A DNA stretch of 64,000 nucleotides, taken from JACKCP01 sp034007295. Lineage in GTDB: Bacteria > Desulfobacterota > Desulfobacteria > Desulfobacterales > JACKCP01. Below the pieces are notes generated by a model. The model was given only the letters and a program-made list of their open reading frames with translations, ran no database searches and was not told the origin of the DNA. How positions within the stretch are numbered: position 1 is the stretch's first letter; the number at the start of each line of letters is the position of its first letter. The translations under genes were made by a program, and so were the position numbers. Below, piece after piece: positions 45,154 through 55,331 of this stretch. The stretch lies in the NCBI GenBank assembly GCA_034007295.1, contig JAVERC010000009.1:33471-97470 (forward strand), given 5' to 3'.

Positions 45154-47781
45154 TTAAGCCAAGGCTCTTGAAACCATTTCAAAAACATCCTTTGACAAAT
45201 TTTTGGTATTATAAATTCTCAAAAGACTTTCCTTCATCATCAAAGAAGTTTCAGAATCAAAATTTTTGTAATTACTTAAATAGGATACAAGCCTTGCGCC
45301 GATCTGGGGATTGATTTTAGAAAGTTTTAATATGTGATCAGAAAGAAATTCATAACCTTTGCCGTCTTTTCTGTGAAATGCCTCAAAATTATTTGCATAG
45401 ACTCCAATAAGAGATCTTACCCTGTTTGGATTTTTGATTGAAAAAAGAGGATGATCAAGCAAAGCCAAAACATTTTCAAATGTGTTTGAACCTGAACTTT
45501 GAGCCTGAACAGCAAACCATTTATCCATTACTACAGCATCATTTTTCCATTTTTCATAAAAATCATTCAACGCAAGATTTGATTTTTCATTTTCATATGA
45601 AACAAGTGCCTTTAAACAGATTGTAAGATCTGTCATATTATCAGCTTTTTTGTAGAGATCATAAATAAAGTCACTGTAATCAAGTTTTGATAAAAACATT
45701 AATGCAGAATTTTTAAGTTTCCTTTTTGACATTTCATTTTTGGAAAAAACATATTCCTTACTAATATTTTCTTTAACAAGACTTAGAAAATTTGATTCAA
45801 ATTTTTCTGCAAGCTTTCTTGTCACAAAAAAAGATGATTTCTTAAGAGTTGTGGGATTTACTTTGATTTTTGAATTAAAAAGCTCCTGGCAAATATCAGA
45901 ATCTGAGGGAAGGGTCAAAATTTCTCCAATAACTGATTTGTCGCAAAAACTGTCATTTATTATAAAAGAGAAACCTTCATAAAATTTTTCATCAAGAAAA
46001 GGGTCATGATTTTTTTCCATAAGATTGTAAATTTTTTCTATGGTTCCAAAAATTACCCTCTGGGAAGCATCCCATCTGTTAAAGTAATCTGTGTCATGGG
46101 ACATAAGAAAAATATCATCTTCAAGACTGTATCCGCAGTCAAATCTTACAGGTGCTGAAAATCCTCTTAAAACTGAAGCAACAGGCTTTTTATTTATTCC
46201 TGATACAACAAATTCATTTTTTGAATCCAAAAGAAGAAATACTGTTTCTTTTTTTGAGTCATCATCACCCTTAACTTTAAATTGAATCTGATTTCCATTT
46301 TCATCAAAAAATGCTGTTCTTACAGGAACAGGCAACGGGAGTTTTTCCTTTTGTCCTGCTGTTTCATTAGTTTCCTGATATACAGTAATCTTTAAATTAT
46401 TTTCCAGATCATTGAATTCAAAATCAAACTTTAAACAGGGAGTGCCGCTTTGCTCATACCACCTCATAAACTTAAAAAGATCCTGATCTGAAGATTTTGA
46501 CATTGCATCAATAAAATCTTCACATGTTACGGCTTTTAGATCATTTGTATCAAAATAAAGGTTCATGCCTTTTAGAAACGCATCTCTTCCAAGCCAGTTG
46601 TAAATCATTCTTATAATTTCAGCACCTTTTTCATAAACAGTTGCTGTATAAAAATTATTCATTTCAATATATGATTCAGGCCTTACCGGATGGGAAAAAG
46701 GGCCGGCATCTTCAGAAAACTGCCGTGATTTAAGAATTCTTACATCTTTTATCCTTGAAACAGGACCATAACCCTGCTCAGATGAAAAAAGCTGATCCCT
46801 GAAAACCGTAAGTCCTTCCTTGAGACTTAATTGAAACCAGTTTGCAAGGGTTATCCTGTTGCCTGTCCAGTTATGAAAATACTCATGGGCAACAACAGAT
46901 TCAATATTAAAAAAATCATCATCTGTTCCTGTTTTTTCATCTGCAAGCACATAATTTGAATTAAAAATATTAAGACCCTTATTTTCCATTGCTCCCATAT
47001 TAAAGGCACGCACTGCAACAATCATATAAATATCAAGATCATATTCCCTTGAAAAAACATCCTCATCCCATTTCATTGCTTTTTTCAGGGAATTAATTGC
47101 ATGAAAGCATTTTTTCTTATTTTCAGGTTCTGTAAAAAGTCTTAAAACAACATTTTTCCCAGACATTGTTTTATAGTTGTCCTCAACACAATAAAGATCG
47201 CCTGCTACAACTGCAAAAAGATATGAAGGTTTTAAAAAAGGATCATGCCATTTTACAAAATGTCTTCCATCGGCAAATATGCCTTTATTTACAGGGTTTC
47301 CATTGGACAAAAGAACAGGATACTTTATAAAATCACCTGAAACAGTACAGGTAAACTCTGATAAAACATCAGGTCTGTCAGGATGCCAGGTAATTTTTCT
47401 GAAACCTTCAGCCTCGCACTGACTGCAGAAAAATCCGTCTGATTTGTAAATTCCTTCAAGTGAAGTATTTTTTTCTGGATGAATTTCACACACTGTTTCA
47501 ATTGAAAAATCATTTATTGAAGGATAAATCAAAAGCTCTCCATCTCTTAGTTCAAACTCTTTTTTCATGGCAGGCCGTGAATCTATCAAAATACTTAAGG
47601 TGTCAAGTTCTTCACCTTTTAAAACAAGGGGTAAAAAGCTGTCCTTTTCTTTACTTTTTACAACAAGCTTTGATCTGACAATTGTTTTATCATCAAAAAA
47701 ATCTATCCATAAATCTACATTGGTAATATCGTATTCAAAGGGTTTGTAATCTTCGAGATAAATTCTTTTATACCCGCTCAA
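45154..47781 (-). CDS. pepN: Aminopeptidase N (M1 family, E. coli PepN type)
   Basis: The 875-residue protein starts with TTG at 47781, seven bases after AAGGAG. It has the exopeptidase motif GAMENKG near residue 262 and the zinc site HEYFHNW near 301-305 with the third ligand in LKEGLTVFRDQLF about 18 residues later. Length and the C-terminal helical domain fit bacterial PepN. It removes N-terminal residues from peptides in the cytoplasm. The gene stands alone. Confidence 0.95.
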   Translation of the reverse strand: MSGYKRIYLEDYKPFEYDITNVDLWIDFFDDKTIVRSKLVVKSKEKDSFLPLVLKGEELDTLSILIDSRPAMKKEFELRDGELLIYPSINDFSIETVCEIHPEKNTSLEGIYKSDGFFCSQCEAEGFRKITWHPDRPDVLSEFTCTVSGDFIKYPVLLSNGNPVNKGIFADGRHFVKWHDPFLKPSYLFAVVAGDLYCVEDNYKTMSGKNVVLRLFTEPENKKKCFHAINSLKKAMKWDEDVFSREYDLDIYMIVAVRAFNMGAMENKGLNIFNSNYVLADEKTGTDDDFFNIESVVAHEYFHNWTGNRITLANWFQLSLKEGLTVFRDQLFSSEQGYGPVSRIKDVRILKSRQFSEDAGPFSHPVRPESYIEMNNFYTATVYEKGAEIIRMIYNWLGRDAFLKGMNLYFDTNDLKAVTCEDFIDAMSKSSDQDLFKFMRWYEQSGTPCLKFDFEFNDLENNLKITVYQETNETAGQKEKLPLPVPVRTAFFDENGNQIQFKVKGDDDSKKETVFLLLDSKNEFVVSGINKKPVASVLRGFSAPVRFDCGYSLEDDIFLMSHDTDYFNRWDASQRVIFGTIEKIYNLMEKNHDPFLDEKFYEGFSFIINDSFCDKSVIGEILTLPSDSDICQELFNSKIKVNPTTLKKSSFFVTRKLAEKFESNFLSLVKENISKEYVFSKNEMSKRKLKNSALMFLSKLDYSDFIYDLYKKADNMTDLTICLKALVSYENEKSNLALNDFYEKWKNDAVVMDKWFAVQAQSSGSNTFENVLALLDHPLFSIKNPNRVRSLIGVYANNFEAFHRKDGKGYEFLSDHILKLSKINPQIGARLVSYLSNYKNFDSETSLMMKESLLRIYNTKNLSKDVFEMVSRALA

Positions 47782-47941
47782 AATATTTTCTCCTTAATGT
47801 GTTTTTTAATAAACATAAGGTATACCTTTTAGGAATAAATCTGCAATTATTTTTTAAAAAATCAGCCAAATGTCTTCACTTGATAATAGCTCTCTTTAAT
47901 GATAGAAATAATTCTTTAAAATTCAGCCTGGGAAATTGACA

Positions 47942-49894
47942 ATGGGAAATCAAAATAAAGACGAAAATCAAAGAATAATTGAAATAAGCCTTTCCGGCTC
48001 TAAATATAAATTTAAAGCAGAAGATAATGTTAAAAATCCAAAACAGGTTCAAATGCTTATTTTAGAAGAGCTAAAGGAAGCCCAGAAAAACATTCCAAAA
48101 TCATCAATTTCGTCAAATTCCATGCCTGCACTTATAATTGCAGGCCTAAGTCTTTCAAAAAAATATATTGAAGCCAAAAAAAAACTTAAAAATATAGTTG
48201 ATTCATCATTAATAAGACTTTCTGAAATTGAAGATAAAACAGACCAGACAATAGAAAAAATAGTTTATAAAGATAAAAAAGAACCGGTAATAAGAACAAT
48301 AAAAGAAAATTTTGAAAATACTCTATGTTTAAAAGAAGATTTAAAAGAAGAAGCCTCAGAAGAAAAAAAAGAGCAAAATAATATTGATGAAAAGCAAATT
48401 GAAAAAAAAATGCCTGAAATTTTTCCATCACAAAAACAGGCAGAGCCAATTTTTATTAAAAAAGAACAAAAACCTGATGTAGTTAAATCAAAAAAAATAT
48501 ATACAGCATCTCCTGACATTAATTTTCTAATCCCCCCTTCAAGGCAGTTAGAAGACATTGACACAAAATTTTTAAAGGATCAGGCAAGAAAACTTGAAAA
48601 AAAACTTGAGGATTTTTCAATAAGGGGAGAAGTAAAGGAAATAGCTCCAGGACCTGTTATTACAACATTTGAGTATAAGCCGGCTCCTGGAATAAAAATA
48701 AGTAAAATTGTCAATCTTGAAAATGACATAGCTCTTGCTTTAAGTGCTTTAAGTGTAAGAATTGTTGCTCCAATTCCAGGTAAAAATGTAATAGGGATTG
48801 AAGTTCCAAACAAAAAAAGGGAAATTGTAAGAATAAGAGAAATAATTGAGTCTGAAATTTTTGATTCTTTTAAAAACGGACTGCCTTTATGTCTTGGCAA
48901 GGACATTGACGGAAATCCATTTATTTCGGATCTCACAAGAATGCCTCACCTTCTTATTGCTGGTGCTACAGGAACAGGAAAAAGCGTCTGCCTTAATGCT
49001 ATGATAACAAGCCTTTTGTACAAATGTTCTCCAGAAGACGTAAAACTTTTGATGATAGATCCAAAAAGAATAGAGCTTTCACTTTACAATGATATTCCCC
49101 ATCTTATTACTCCGGTTGTTACAGATATGAAAAAAGCAACCAATGCTCTTAACTGGGCAGTAAAGGAAATGGAACAAAGATATGATCTTCTTGCCATTGA
49201 AAAAGTCAGAAATATTGACCAGTACAATGCAATTTCAGAGGAAAAACTCCCATATATAGTTATAATAATTGATGAGCTTGCAGACCTTATGATGGTTTCC
49301 TCAAGAGATGTTGAAACAGCTCTTGCAAGACTTGCACAAATGGCAAGAGCATCTGGAATACATCTTATTCTTGCAACCCAGAGACCTTCTGTTGATGTTC
49401 TTACAGGTGTTATAAAAGCAAACTTTCCAACACGAATTTCATTTCAGGTCTCTTCAAAAACTGACTCAAGAACTATTCTTGACAGCAATGGAGCAGAAGC
49501 ACTTTTAGGTAACGGAGATATGATTTTTCTTCCCCCAGGCACATCAAAAATAAGAAGACTTCACGGAGCATATATTTCTGAAAAAGAAGTAACAGATGTA
49601 ATAGATTTTCTAAAAACCCAGATGGAGCCGGAATATATAGAAGATGTAACTGAAGGATTTGAAACAGAAAACGAATCCTATTCAGATGAGGATTATGATC
49701 CTCTTTATGACAGAGCTGTACAATTTGTCACAAGCACAAGGCAGGCTTCAATTTCAGCAGTTCAAAGACATTTGAGAATCGGCTTTAACAGAGCTGCAAG
49801 AATTATTGAATATATGGAACGCGATAATATTGTAGGTCCGGCTCAGGGATCAAAACCAAGGGAAATAATTGCAGGAAGCTTTGATAATATTTGA
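47942..49894 (+). CDS. FtsK/SpoIIIE DNA translocase with ZapA-like N-terminal domain and no membrane anchor
   Basis: The ATG at 47942 behind GGGA is preferred to a TTG at 47936. The 650-residue protein has the FtsK motor from about 200: GATGTGKSV near 341, LMIDPKRIELSLYNDIPHL, VIIIDELADLMM and a C-terminal gamma winged-helix (ASISAVQRHLRIGFNRAARI). The usual four membrane helices are missing. Instead residues 10-100 read like ZapA (RIIEISLSGSKYKFKAED, then LIIAGLSLSKKYIEAKKKL and a coiled coil), followed by an acidic/lysine-rich linker. It should translocate DNA; FtsZ-linked recruitment through the ZapA part is inference. An smr gene follows. Confidence 0.8.
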   Translation: MGNQNKDENQRIIEISLSGSKYKFKAEDNVKNPKQVQMLILEELKEAQKNIPKSSISSNSMPALIIAGLSLSKKYIEAKKKLKNIVDSSLIRLSEIEDKTDQTIEKIVYKDKKEPVIRTIKENFENTLCLKEDLKEEASEEKKEQNNIDEKQIEKKMPEIFPSQKQAEPIFIKKEQKPDVVKSKKIYTASPDINFLIPPSRQLEDIDTKFLKDQARKLEKKLEDFSIRGEVKEIAPGPVITTFEYKPAPGIKISKIVNLENDIALALSALSVRIVAPIPGKNVIGIEVPNKKREIVRIREIIESEIFDSFKNGLPLCLGKDIDGNPFISDLTRMPHLLIAGATGTGKSVCLNAMITSLLYKCSPEDVKLLMIDPKRIELSLYNDIPHLITPVVTDMKKATNALNWAVKEMEQRYDLLAIEKVRNIDQYNAISEEKLPYIVIIIDELADLMMVSSRDVETALARLAQMARASGIHLILATQRPSVDVLTGVIKANFPTRISFQVSSKTDSRTILDSNGAEALLGNGDMIFLPPGTSKIRRLHGAYISEKEVTDVIDFLKTQMEPEYIEDVTEGFETENESYSDEDYDPLYDRAVQFVTSTRQASISAVQRHLRIGFNRAARIIEYMERDNIVGPAQGSKPREIIAGSFDNI

Positions 49895-49898
49895 TGCT

Positions 49899-50786
49899 AT
49901 GGAAAAAAACATACTTAAATTAATAAAAAACAAACTCCCGTTTAAAAAAACAGGACAAAATATAGTTAAAAACAATACCCTTATTGGACAACAACAAGTT
50001 GAACAAAAAAACAGACCAACAATTATTTCAGATTCCAAATGGGAAGAATTTACCAAAACAGCTGAGGAAACAATTGAAGAAACCCTGATTGATAAACCTT
50101 TACCTCTAAAAAAGGCTGAAATTCCAAAGGAAATAAAAGCTTCTTCAAGCAAAAAAAATTTAAAAACCGATAAAAATCAAATCCCTGTTATTGATAATGA
50201 AAAAGATCTTGAAAAATTATTTAATGATCCAGACTTTATAAAAAAAGAAAAAAACAGGGTAAAACCAGCTCCCTTGAATTTGCAGATTAAAAAGAAAATT
50301 TCAAAAAAAGAACTGAAAAATAAAAACGGGATTAAAGTTATACAAAAAACATCTGATATAAATGAATTTTTTCTTTCATCTGCTTCAGCCAAATTAACAG
50401 TAAAACAGCCAAAAGATAATGAAAGAGCTTTTTTAAATGCAAAAAAAGAAGGTTTGAAAGAACAAAAGCCTTTATCTCTTGAAAAAAGAATTGAGAGATA
50501 TCCAAAGCCAGAACTTACTCTTGATCTTCATGGGTTTACATCAATCCAGGCAAAGCTTAAGGTTGAAAATTTTATTCTTTCTTCCCTTGCAAAAGGATAC
50601 TTTACTTTAAAAATTATTACAGGAAAAGGGAACCATTCTGAATTTGGTGCTGTTCTTCCTGAAATAACAGAAGATATTGTCAATGAAATGCTGTCTGAAA
50701 AAAAAATTCTTTCTTACAAATGGGAAAATAACACAAAAGAAACAAGCGGCAGCATTATAATTTATCTTAACAGATTTGATATTTAA
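49899..50786 (+). CDS. Smr-domain protein
   Basis: The ATG at 49899, four bases after the ftsK stop, gives 295 residues. The first 200 are a lysine/glutamate-rich, low-complexity region. The last 95 are a Smr domain with LDLHGFTSIQAK and the loop TGKGNHSEFGAVL. Smr domains cleave or bind nucleic acids. The long charged N-terminus is unusual compared with stand-alone Smr proteins. The stop TAA shares bases with the stop of the convergent response regulator. Confidence 0.8.
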   Translation: MEKNILKLIKNKLPFKKTGQNIVKNNTLIGQQQVEQKNRPTIISDSKWEEFTKTAEETIEETLIDKPLPLKKAEIPKEIKASSSKKNLKTDKNQIPVIDNEKDLEKLFNDPDFIKKEKNRVKPAPLNLQIKKKISKKELKNKNGIKVIQKTSDINEFFLSSASAKLTVKQPKDNERAFLNAKKEGLKEQKPLSLEKRIERYPKPELTLDLHGFTSIQAKLKVENFILSSLAKGYFTLKIITGKGNHSEFGAVLPEITEDIVNEMLSEKKILSYKWENNTKETSGSIIIYLNRFDI

Positions 50787-51466
50787 TCAGGTTCAAACAT
50801 ATATCCCACTGATCTTATGCTTTTAAAAAATTTTGGTTTTTTGGGATTTTTCTCAAAATATTTCCTGAATCTTACAATAAAATTATCAATTGTCCTGCTT
50901 TGAACATCGACTTGATATCCAAGAGCATTTATAAGAAGTTCCTCTCTTGTCACAGGCTTTCGTGAATTTGTAAAAAGATATTTCAAAATATTAATTTCTT
51001 GTTCAGTAAGAGAAATTTTCTCATTTTCTGTTGTTGCCAACCTTAAATTAAAATCAATCCTGTTTTTTCCAAATTCAAAAAAATTATCATTACTGCTGTT
51101 TCCCTTATATCGGAACAAAAGTCTTTTTATTCTCAGTTCAAGCTCCTCAAGATCAAAAGGCTTTGACATATAGTCATCACAGCCAAAAATCAAGCCGCGT
51201 TTTCTGTCTTCCACCTCTCCCCTTGCAGATAAAATCAAAACAGGAAGCAATCTGTTTTTTATTCTTAATTTTTTTAATATTTCCATTCCGTCAGTATCTG
51301 GAAGCATTAAGTCCAGGATAATAAGATCAGGATTTATTTCCTCAAATTTTTTTAATCCCTCATTACCAGAATTTGCAATAAAGCAATTATAACCCGAAAG
51401 TTCAAGGTTAAGCTTTATTCCATCGGCTATATGAAATTCATCTTCAATTATAAGAATTTTTTTCAT
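50783..51466 (-). CDS. OmpR/PhoB-family response regulator
   Basis: The 227-residue protein has a receiver domain (IIEDE, phosphoacceptor D52 in LIILDLMLPD, K102 in MSKPF) and a C-terminal winged helix (SLTEQEINILKYLF, SRTIDNFIVRFRKYF, FKSIRSVGYMF). It binds DNA when phosphorylated by the kinase encoded just upstream; the genes overlap by ATGA. The target is unknown. Confidence 0.92.
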   Translation of the reverse strand: MKKILIIEDEFHIADGIKLNLELSGYNCFIANSGNEGLKKFEEINPDLIILDLMLPDTDGMEILKKLRIKNRLLPVLILSARGEVEDRKRGLIFGCDDYMSKPFDLEELELRIKRLLFRYKGNSSNDNFFEFGKNRIDFNLRLATTENEKISLTEQEINILKYLFTNSRKPVTREELLINALGYQVDVQSRTIDNFIVRFRKYFEKNPKKPKFFKSIRSVGYMFEPD

Positions 51467-52425
51467 TTATTATCTGCCTTTAATCTAAGAATAATAACAC
51501 TGCCCTTATTTAAACCATCACTTTTTGCATATAAAAAGCCTTTGTGTCTTTTTGCAATCATTTGAGAAAGATAAAGTCCAAGGCCTGTACCCTCTTTTTT
51601 TTCATTTTTATTTACCTGATAAAACTGTCTGAAAATTTTTTTCTGTTCTCTTCTTTTAAGGCCTATTCCATTATCAGCAAAAAATACAAATATTTTTTTC
51701 CCTTTAATCTTAAAACTTACATTTATAAAAGGATTCTTAGTATTATTATATTTAACAGCATTGTTAAATATGTTTGATAAAAGCATTTGAAAAAGTCCCT
51801 TATCAATATTTAAAAAAATTTTCATATATTCAATTTTTAAATCAAGAATGTTTTTTATATTTGGATATGATTCATATGTTTCATTTATAAATTCAGCTAA
51901 ATTCACTTTTTCAAAACAAAGTCTATCCACTTTGCTTTCAAGCCTTGCAAGATTTAAAATCCTTTGAATTTGAGAATAAAGTCTTTTAACGTCTTTTTGC
52001 ATGTATTCAAGATATTTAAGCTGAGATTTTCTATCAAGTTCATGTTTTACAAAAGTGTCAATATAAAGAGAGATTGAAGTAACAGGGGTTTTAAGCTCAT
52101 GTGTAAAACCTCTGATAAAATTTCTCTGGAGCCTGTAAAGCATAAACATTTTTTGAAAATACAAATAAATTATGCTGAGTCCAAAAATTATTAAGGAAAC
52201 AAGAAGTGAAAGTATTAAAATAACACTCCATGTTTCAGGCCCAAAAATATACTCATTTTTAAGATTGAATTTTTCGGCAAGGCCTATCAATCCCTGCTTT
52301 ACACTAATAAACCAGTAAATATACAAAAAAAGAGAAATTCCAAGAGCTGCTACAGATACAAAAAGGACAAGAATGGAATATATAAAACTTCTTTTAATAT
52401 TTGAATCTGACATATAACCAAACAT
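51463..52425 (-). CDS. Membrane sensor histidine kinase
   Basis: The 320-residue kinase has two membrane helices near residues 14-36 and 63-85 with a very short periplasmic loop. It has a HisKA site RGFTHELKTPVTS with His109 and a HATPase_c domain (NIFNNAVKYNN, FADNGIG, GTGLGLYLSQM). The short loop suggests sensing in the membrane or through a partner. It is the upstream partner of the response regulator. Confidence 0.9.
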   Translation of the reverse strand: MFGYMSDSNIKRSFIYSILVLFVSVAALGISLFLYIYWFISVKQGLIGLAEKFNLKNEYIFGPETWSVILILSLLVSLIIFGLSIIYLYFQKMFMLYRLQRNFIRGFTHELKTPVTSISLYIDTFVKHELDRKSQLKYLEYMQKDVKRLYSQIQRILNLARLESKVDRLCFEKVNLAEFINETYESYPNIKNILDLKIEYMKIFLNIDKGLFQMLLSNIFNNAVKYNNTKNPFINVSFKIKGKKIFVFFADNGIGLKRREQKKIFRQFYQVNKNEKKEGTGLGLYLSQMIAKRHKGFLYAKSDGLNKGSVIILRLKADNK

Positions 52426-52585
52426 TTCTTTTTTTATGCTGAGTTTAAAGTTTATCTTATAATGAATTAAATCTTTTTTATTTTATCCAATTGAAAAAAT
52501 AATAATTTTTTTCATCAAAAATTAACATAAATTTTTTATAGGTCAATTTGAAAGATTTAAAAATAATTTGATTAAGGAGAAAAAA

Positions 52586-54430
52586 ATGGGAAAATTTCAA
52601 GTTAATTTTACTAAAGAAATTTTTGCCGCTGAATGTGATAATTTAAAAATTGAATATACAGCCTTCCAAGAAATGATCAAGTCCGAACTTATTACCTCCC
52701 ATGCACAGCCAATTATTGATTTATACACAGGCCAGATAAAAGGCTTTGAACTTCTTGCTAGAGGAATAAAGCCATTTTATTCTCCTGATTTAATGTTTGA
52801 AAAGGCAAGAAAATTCAATCTTGAATGGGAACTTGAATATGCCTGCAGAGAAGCAGCCCTAAAAAAAATCAATATCCTTTCAAAAACTTTTGGAGATTGT
52901 GATTTTTTTATAAATGTAAGCCCTGATATTTTTTCCAATGAAAAATTTCAGTCAGGATTTACCTTAAATAAACTCAAAAAATATTCAATAGACCCAAAAA
53001 AAATTGTTCTTGAAATAACTGAATCCGCAAGCGTAAAAGATTACAGCCATTATGAAGCTATGATTAAACATTATGTAAGACAGGGTTTTAGAATAGCTCT
53101 TGATGATTTTGGATCAGGTTACAGCGGATTTACAACTCTTATTGCATCAACTCCACATATACTTAAAATTGACAAATCCATTGTAAAAGATATTGACAGA
53201 ATAAGCTATAAGCAAAATCTTGTAAGGTCAATATGTGAATTTGCATCTACTGTAGGAAGTTTTATTCTTTTGGAGGGAATTGAAACAGAAGAAGAATTAA
53301 AAATGGCCTACAGACTTGGAGTAAGATATGCACAGGGGTTTTTCTTTGCTAAACCTGAAAATAATCCCACAGACCTTGATTTGGATAAAAAAAAACTTCT
53401 TAAAACTCTTATAAAGCAGTATTCAAAAAAAACATCATCAGTTGAAATTTCCATATTCAAGCTTATTTCCAAACCACCTACCTTTGTCGTAAAATCATTA
53501 TTATGCAAGGATCTTGATTTATTTTTCAAAAACAATCCAGAAATTGATCATATTATTATAATTGATGAAAAAAATTATCCAAATGGACTTATCACAAGAC
53601 AAGATTTTTATTCATACATATCAGGCAGATACGGCTATTCTGTATTTGAAAATAAATTTGCTGAAAAAACATCAAAAAAAAATATGCTTATTGTATCTGA
53701 AGATACTGACCTAAGAATACTTGGCAAACTAACAATGAATAGAAAAAAAAATGAAATTTATGATCCAGTTGTAATAATTGATATGAATAACCGATTTCTT
53801 GGAACTATCACAATGGAAACAGTTATATCAAGAGCCTTTGACACTGAAATTAAATTTGCAACAAGTGCAAATCCACTTACCTCACTGCCTGGCAATATTG
53901 TAATAAATGTCTGGATGGAAGAAATTTTAAAAAAAGATGCTTATTCAATTGCTTACCTTGATCTAGACAGGTTCAAGGAATACAATGATAATTATGGTTT
54001 TTCATCTGGAGATGAAATGATTAAACTTCTTGCCTGTGTGCTTGATAAAGCTATTACAGATTTTTATCCTGAATCCAAACTTGGCCATATTGGCGGAGAT
54101 GATTTTGTAATTATCTCAGAATCAATCCTGGAAGATAGTTTTTATGAAACTATATGCAAAAACTTTGATGCAGAAAAAAAAAGGCTGTTTCTCAAAGAAG
54201 ACATAGAAAATGGATTTTATTTTTGTGAAAACAGAAAAGGAGAAAAGGAATGCATTCCTTTGGTAACTTTGAGTATTGCCATTATCACTTCAAAAAACAT
54301 TCCATTCCCTGTCCACCCAGGAAAACTTGCCCAATGCATTGCTCTTTTAAAAGGCAAAATCAAATCAATAAACAATATTTCTAAAAAAAGCGGATTTATG
54401 TGTGATAGACGGGTTTATGATTTTTTTTAA
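52586..54430 (+). CDS. EAL-CBS-GGDEF c-di-GMP signalling protein
   Basis: The ATG at 52586 behind AAGGAG gives 614 residues. The EAL domain (about 20-270) keeps its metal and catalytic residues: FELLARG, INVSPDIF, EITESAS, IALDDFGSGYSGF, LKIDKSIV, LLEGIETEEE and YAQGFFFAKP. A CBS-like pair (about 290-420) follows, then a GGDEF domain with the variant GGDDF in HIGGDDFVII. No RxxD inhibitory site precedes it. The EAL part should hydrolyse c-di-GMP, with the CBS part as possible nucleotide sensor. The EAL-first order is less common than GGDEF-EAL. Confidence 0.88.
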   Translation: MGKFQVNFTKEIFAAECDNLKIEYTAFQEMIKSELITSHAQPIIDLYTGQIKGFELLARGIKPFYSPDLMFEKARKFNLEWELEYACREAALKKINILSKTFGDCDFFINVSPDIFSNEKFQSGFTLNKLKKYSIDPKKIVLEITESASVKDYSHYEAMIKHYVRQGFRIALDDFGSGYSGFTTLIASTPHILKIDKSIVKDIDRISYKQNLVRSICEFASTVGSFILLEGIETEEELKMAYRLGVRYAQGFFFAKPENNPTDLDLDKKKLLKTLIKQYSKKTSSVEISIFKLISKPPTFVVKSLLCKDLDLFFKNNPEIDHIIIIDEKNYPNGLITRQDFYSYISGRYGYSVFENKFAEKTSKKNMLIVSEDTDLRILGKLTMNRKKNEIYDPVVIIDMNNRFLGTITMETVISRAFDTEIKFATSANPLTSLPGNIVINVWMEEILKKDAYSIAYLDLDRFKEYNDNYGFSSGDEMIKLLACVLDKAITDFYPESKLGHIGGDDFVIISESILEDSFYETICKNFDAEKKRLFLKEDIENGFYFCENRKGEKECIPLVTLSIAIITSKNIPFPVHPGKLAQCIALLKGKIKSINNISKKSGFMCDRRVYDFF

Positions 54431-54593
54431 ATAAAAATTTAATACCACAAATTCCATAAGGTTACTAAAGGTTAAATTTTATACTCCATAACTTCACGCA
54501 GTAAATAAACAAAAAGAATTTAGTTCAACTAGTGCATGAATAAAATTAATCAATTAATTTAAGCCGCCCCTCATTAAGAATATATAACTTTAT

Positions 54594-54620
54594 TTGACAC
54601 AACAAACTAAAATTGATAAT
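54594..54620 (+). promoter_or_regulatory. Candidate promoter of the Crp/Fnr gene
   Basis: TTGACA (54594-54599) is followed by GATAAT (54615-54620) with a 15-base spacer, or by TAATAC (54617-54622) with 17. This overlaps a possible TTG start at 54594 and argues that translation begins at the ATG at 54645. No clear Crp-type operator was seen. Confidence 0.45.
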
Positions 54621-54644
54621 ACTCATAAAATTATCAAACATAAT

Positions 54645-55331
54645 ATGGCTGTAAAATTGGAAAAAAATAAAAAATATCTTAATTTTAAAATTTTATCTCC
54701 AAATCTTTACAATGAAATTTTGCACTATGGTATTGCAAAAAATATTGCACCTGGAAATATTCTTTTTCACGAAGGAGATTTGGCCGAAAATTGTTATCTT
54801 GTAAACAAAGGCTGCCTTAAGCTTTCAAAACTCAATAAGCGTGGGAGAGAAGTAATTATCAGATATATTTCTCAAGGAAATATAACGGCAGCACCAGCTG
54901 TACTTAAAAACGAACTATATCCGGTTACAGCTCATGCAATAAAATTTTCAGAAGTTATTATATTAAACAAAATTGCAATTTTTGAACTTACCAGAAAATA
55001 TCCAGATATACTCTTAAATATTTTGATGGCAGTATTTGACCGGCTTGAAGATTTGCAGACACGCTACCTTGCCTTAAGTTCAGATCAGGTAGAAAATCGT
55101 ATAGCAAAATTAATGACAAGCCTTATGAAAAATTCAGGAATGGAAAACAATAATGGAGTTCATATTGACATCCCTTTAAGCCGCCAGGATATAGCAGATC
55201 ATATTGGAGCTTCTATGTATACTGTAAGCCGCACACTAAGCAGCTGGGAAAAAATGGGATGGATAAAATCTTCAAGAAAACAAATTACAATAACTAATCC
55301 ACAAGCCCTGACTTTATATGAAAAAACATGA
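54645..55331 (+). CDS. Crp/Fnr-family transcription regulator
   Basis: The ATG start at 54645 gives 228 residues, the usual family length. A TTG at 54594 would add 17 but overlaps a promoter-like site. The cyclic-nucleotide-fold domain has GNILFHEGDLAENCYLVNKGCLKL, the C-helix follows (RLEDLQTRYLALSS), and the HTH is LSRQDIADHIGASMYTVSRTLSSWEK. There is no N-terminal cysteine cluster of Fnr type. The ligand is unknown; the adjacent octaheme cytochrome operon makes a heme/NO or redox sensor plausible as inference. Confidence 0.85.
   Translation: MAVKLEKNKKYLNFKILSPNLYNEILHYGIAKNIAPGNILFHEGDLAENCYLVNKGCLKLSKLNKRGREVIIRYISQGNITAAPAVLKNELYPVTAHAIKFSEVIILNKIAIFELTRKYPDILLNILMAVFDRLEDLQTRYLALSSDQVENRIAKLMTSLMKNSGMENNNGVHIDIPLSRQDIADHIGASMYTVSRTLSSWEKMGWIKSSRKQITITNPQALTLYEKT

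Noticed and set aside
54455..54540. Possible further copy of the fold-back repeat (AAAGGTTAAATTTT)
   Set aside because: Only about 14 bases match; arms and ends are not recognisable.
54594..54644. TTG start for the Crp/Fnr gene
   Set aside because: The bases form TTGACA of a promoter-like pair, and the ATG at 54645 gives the normal family length.
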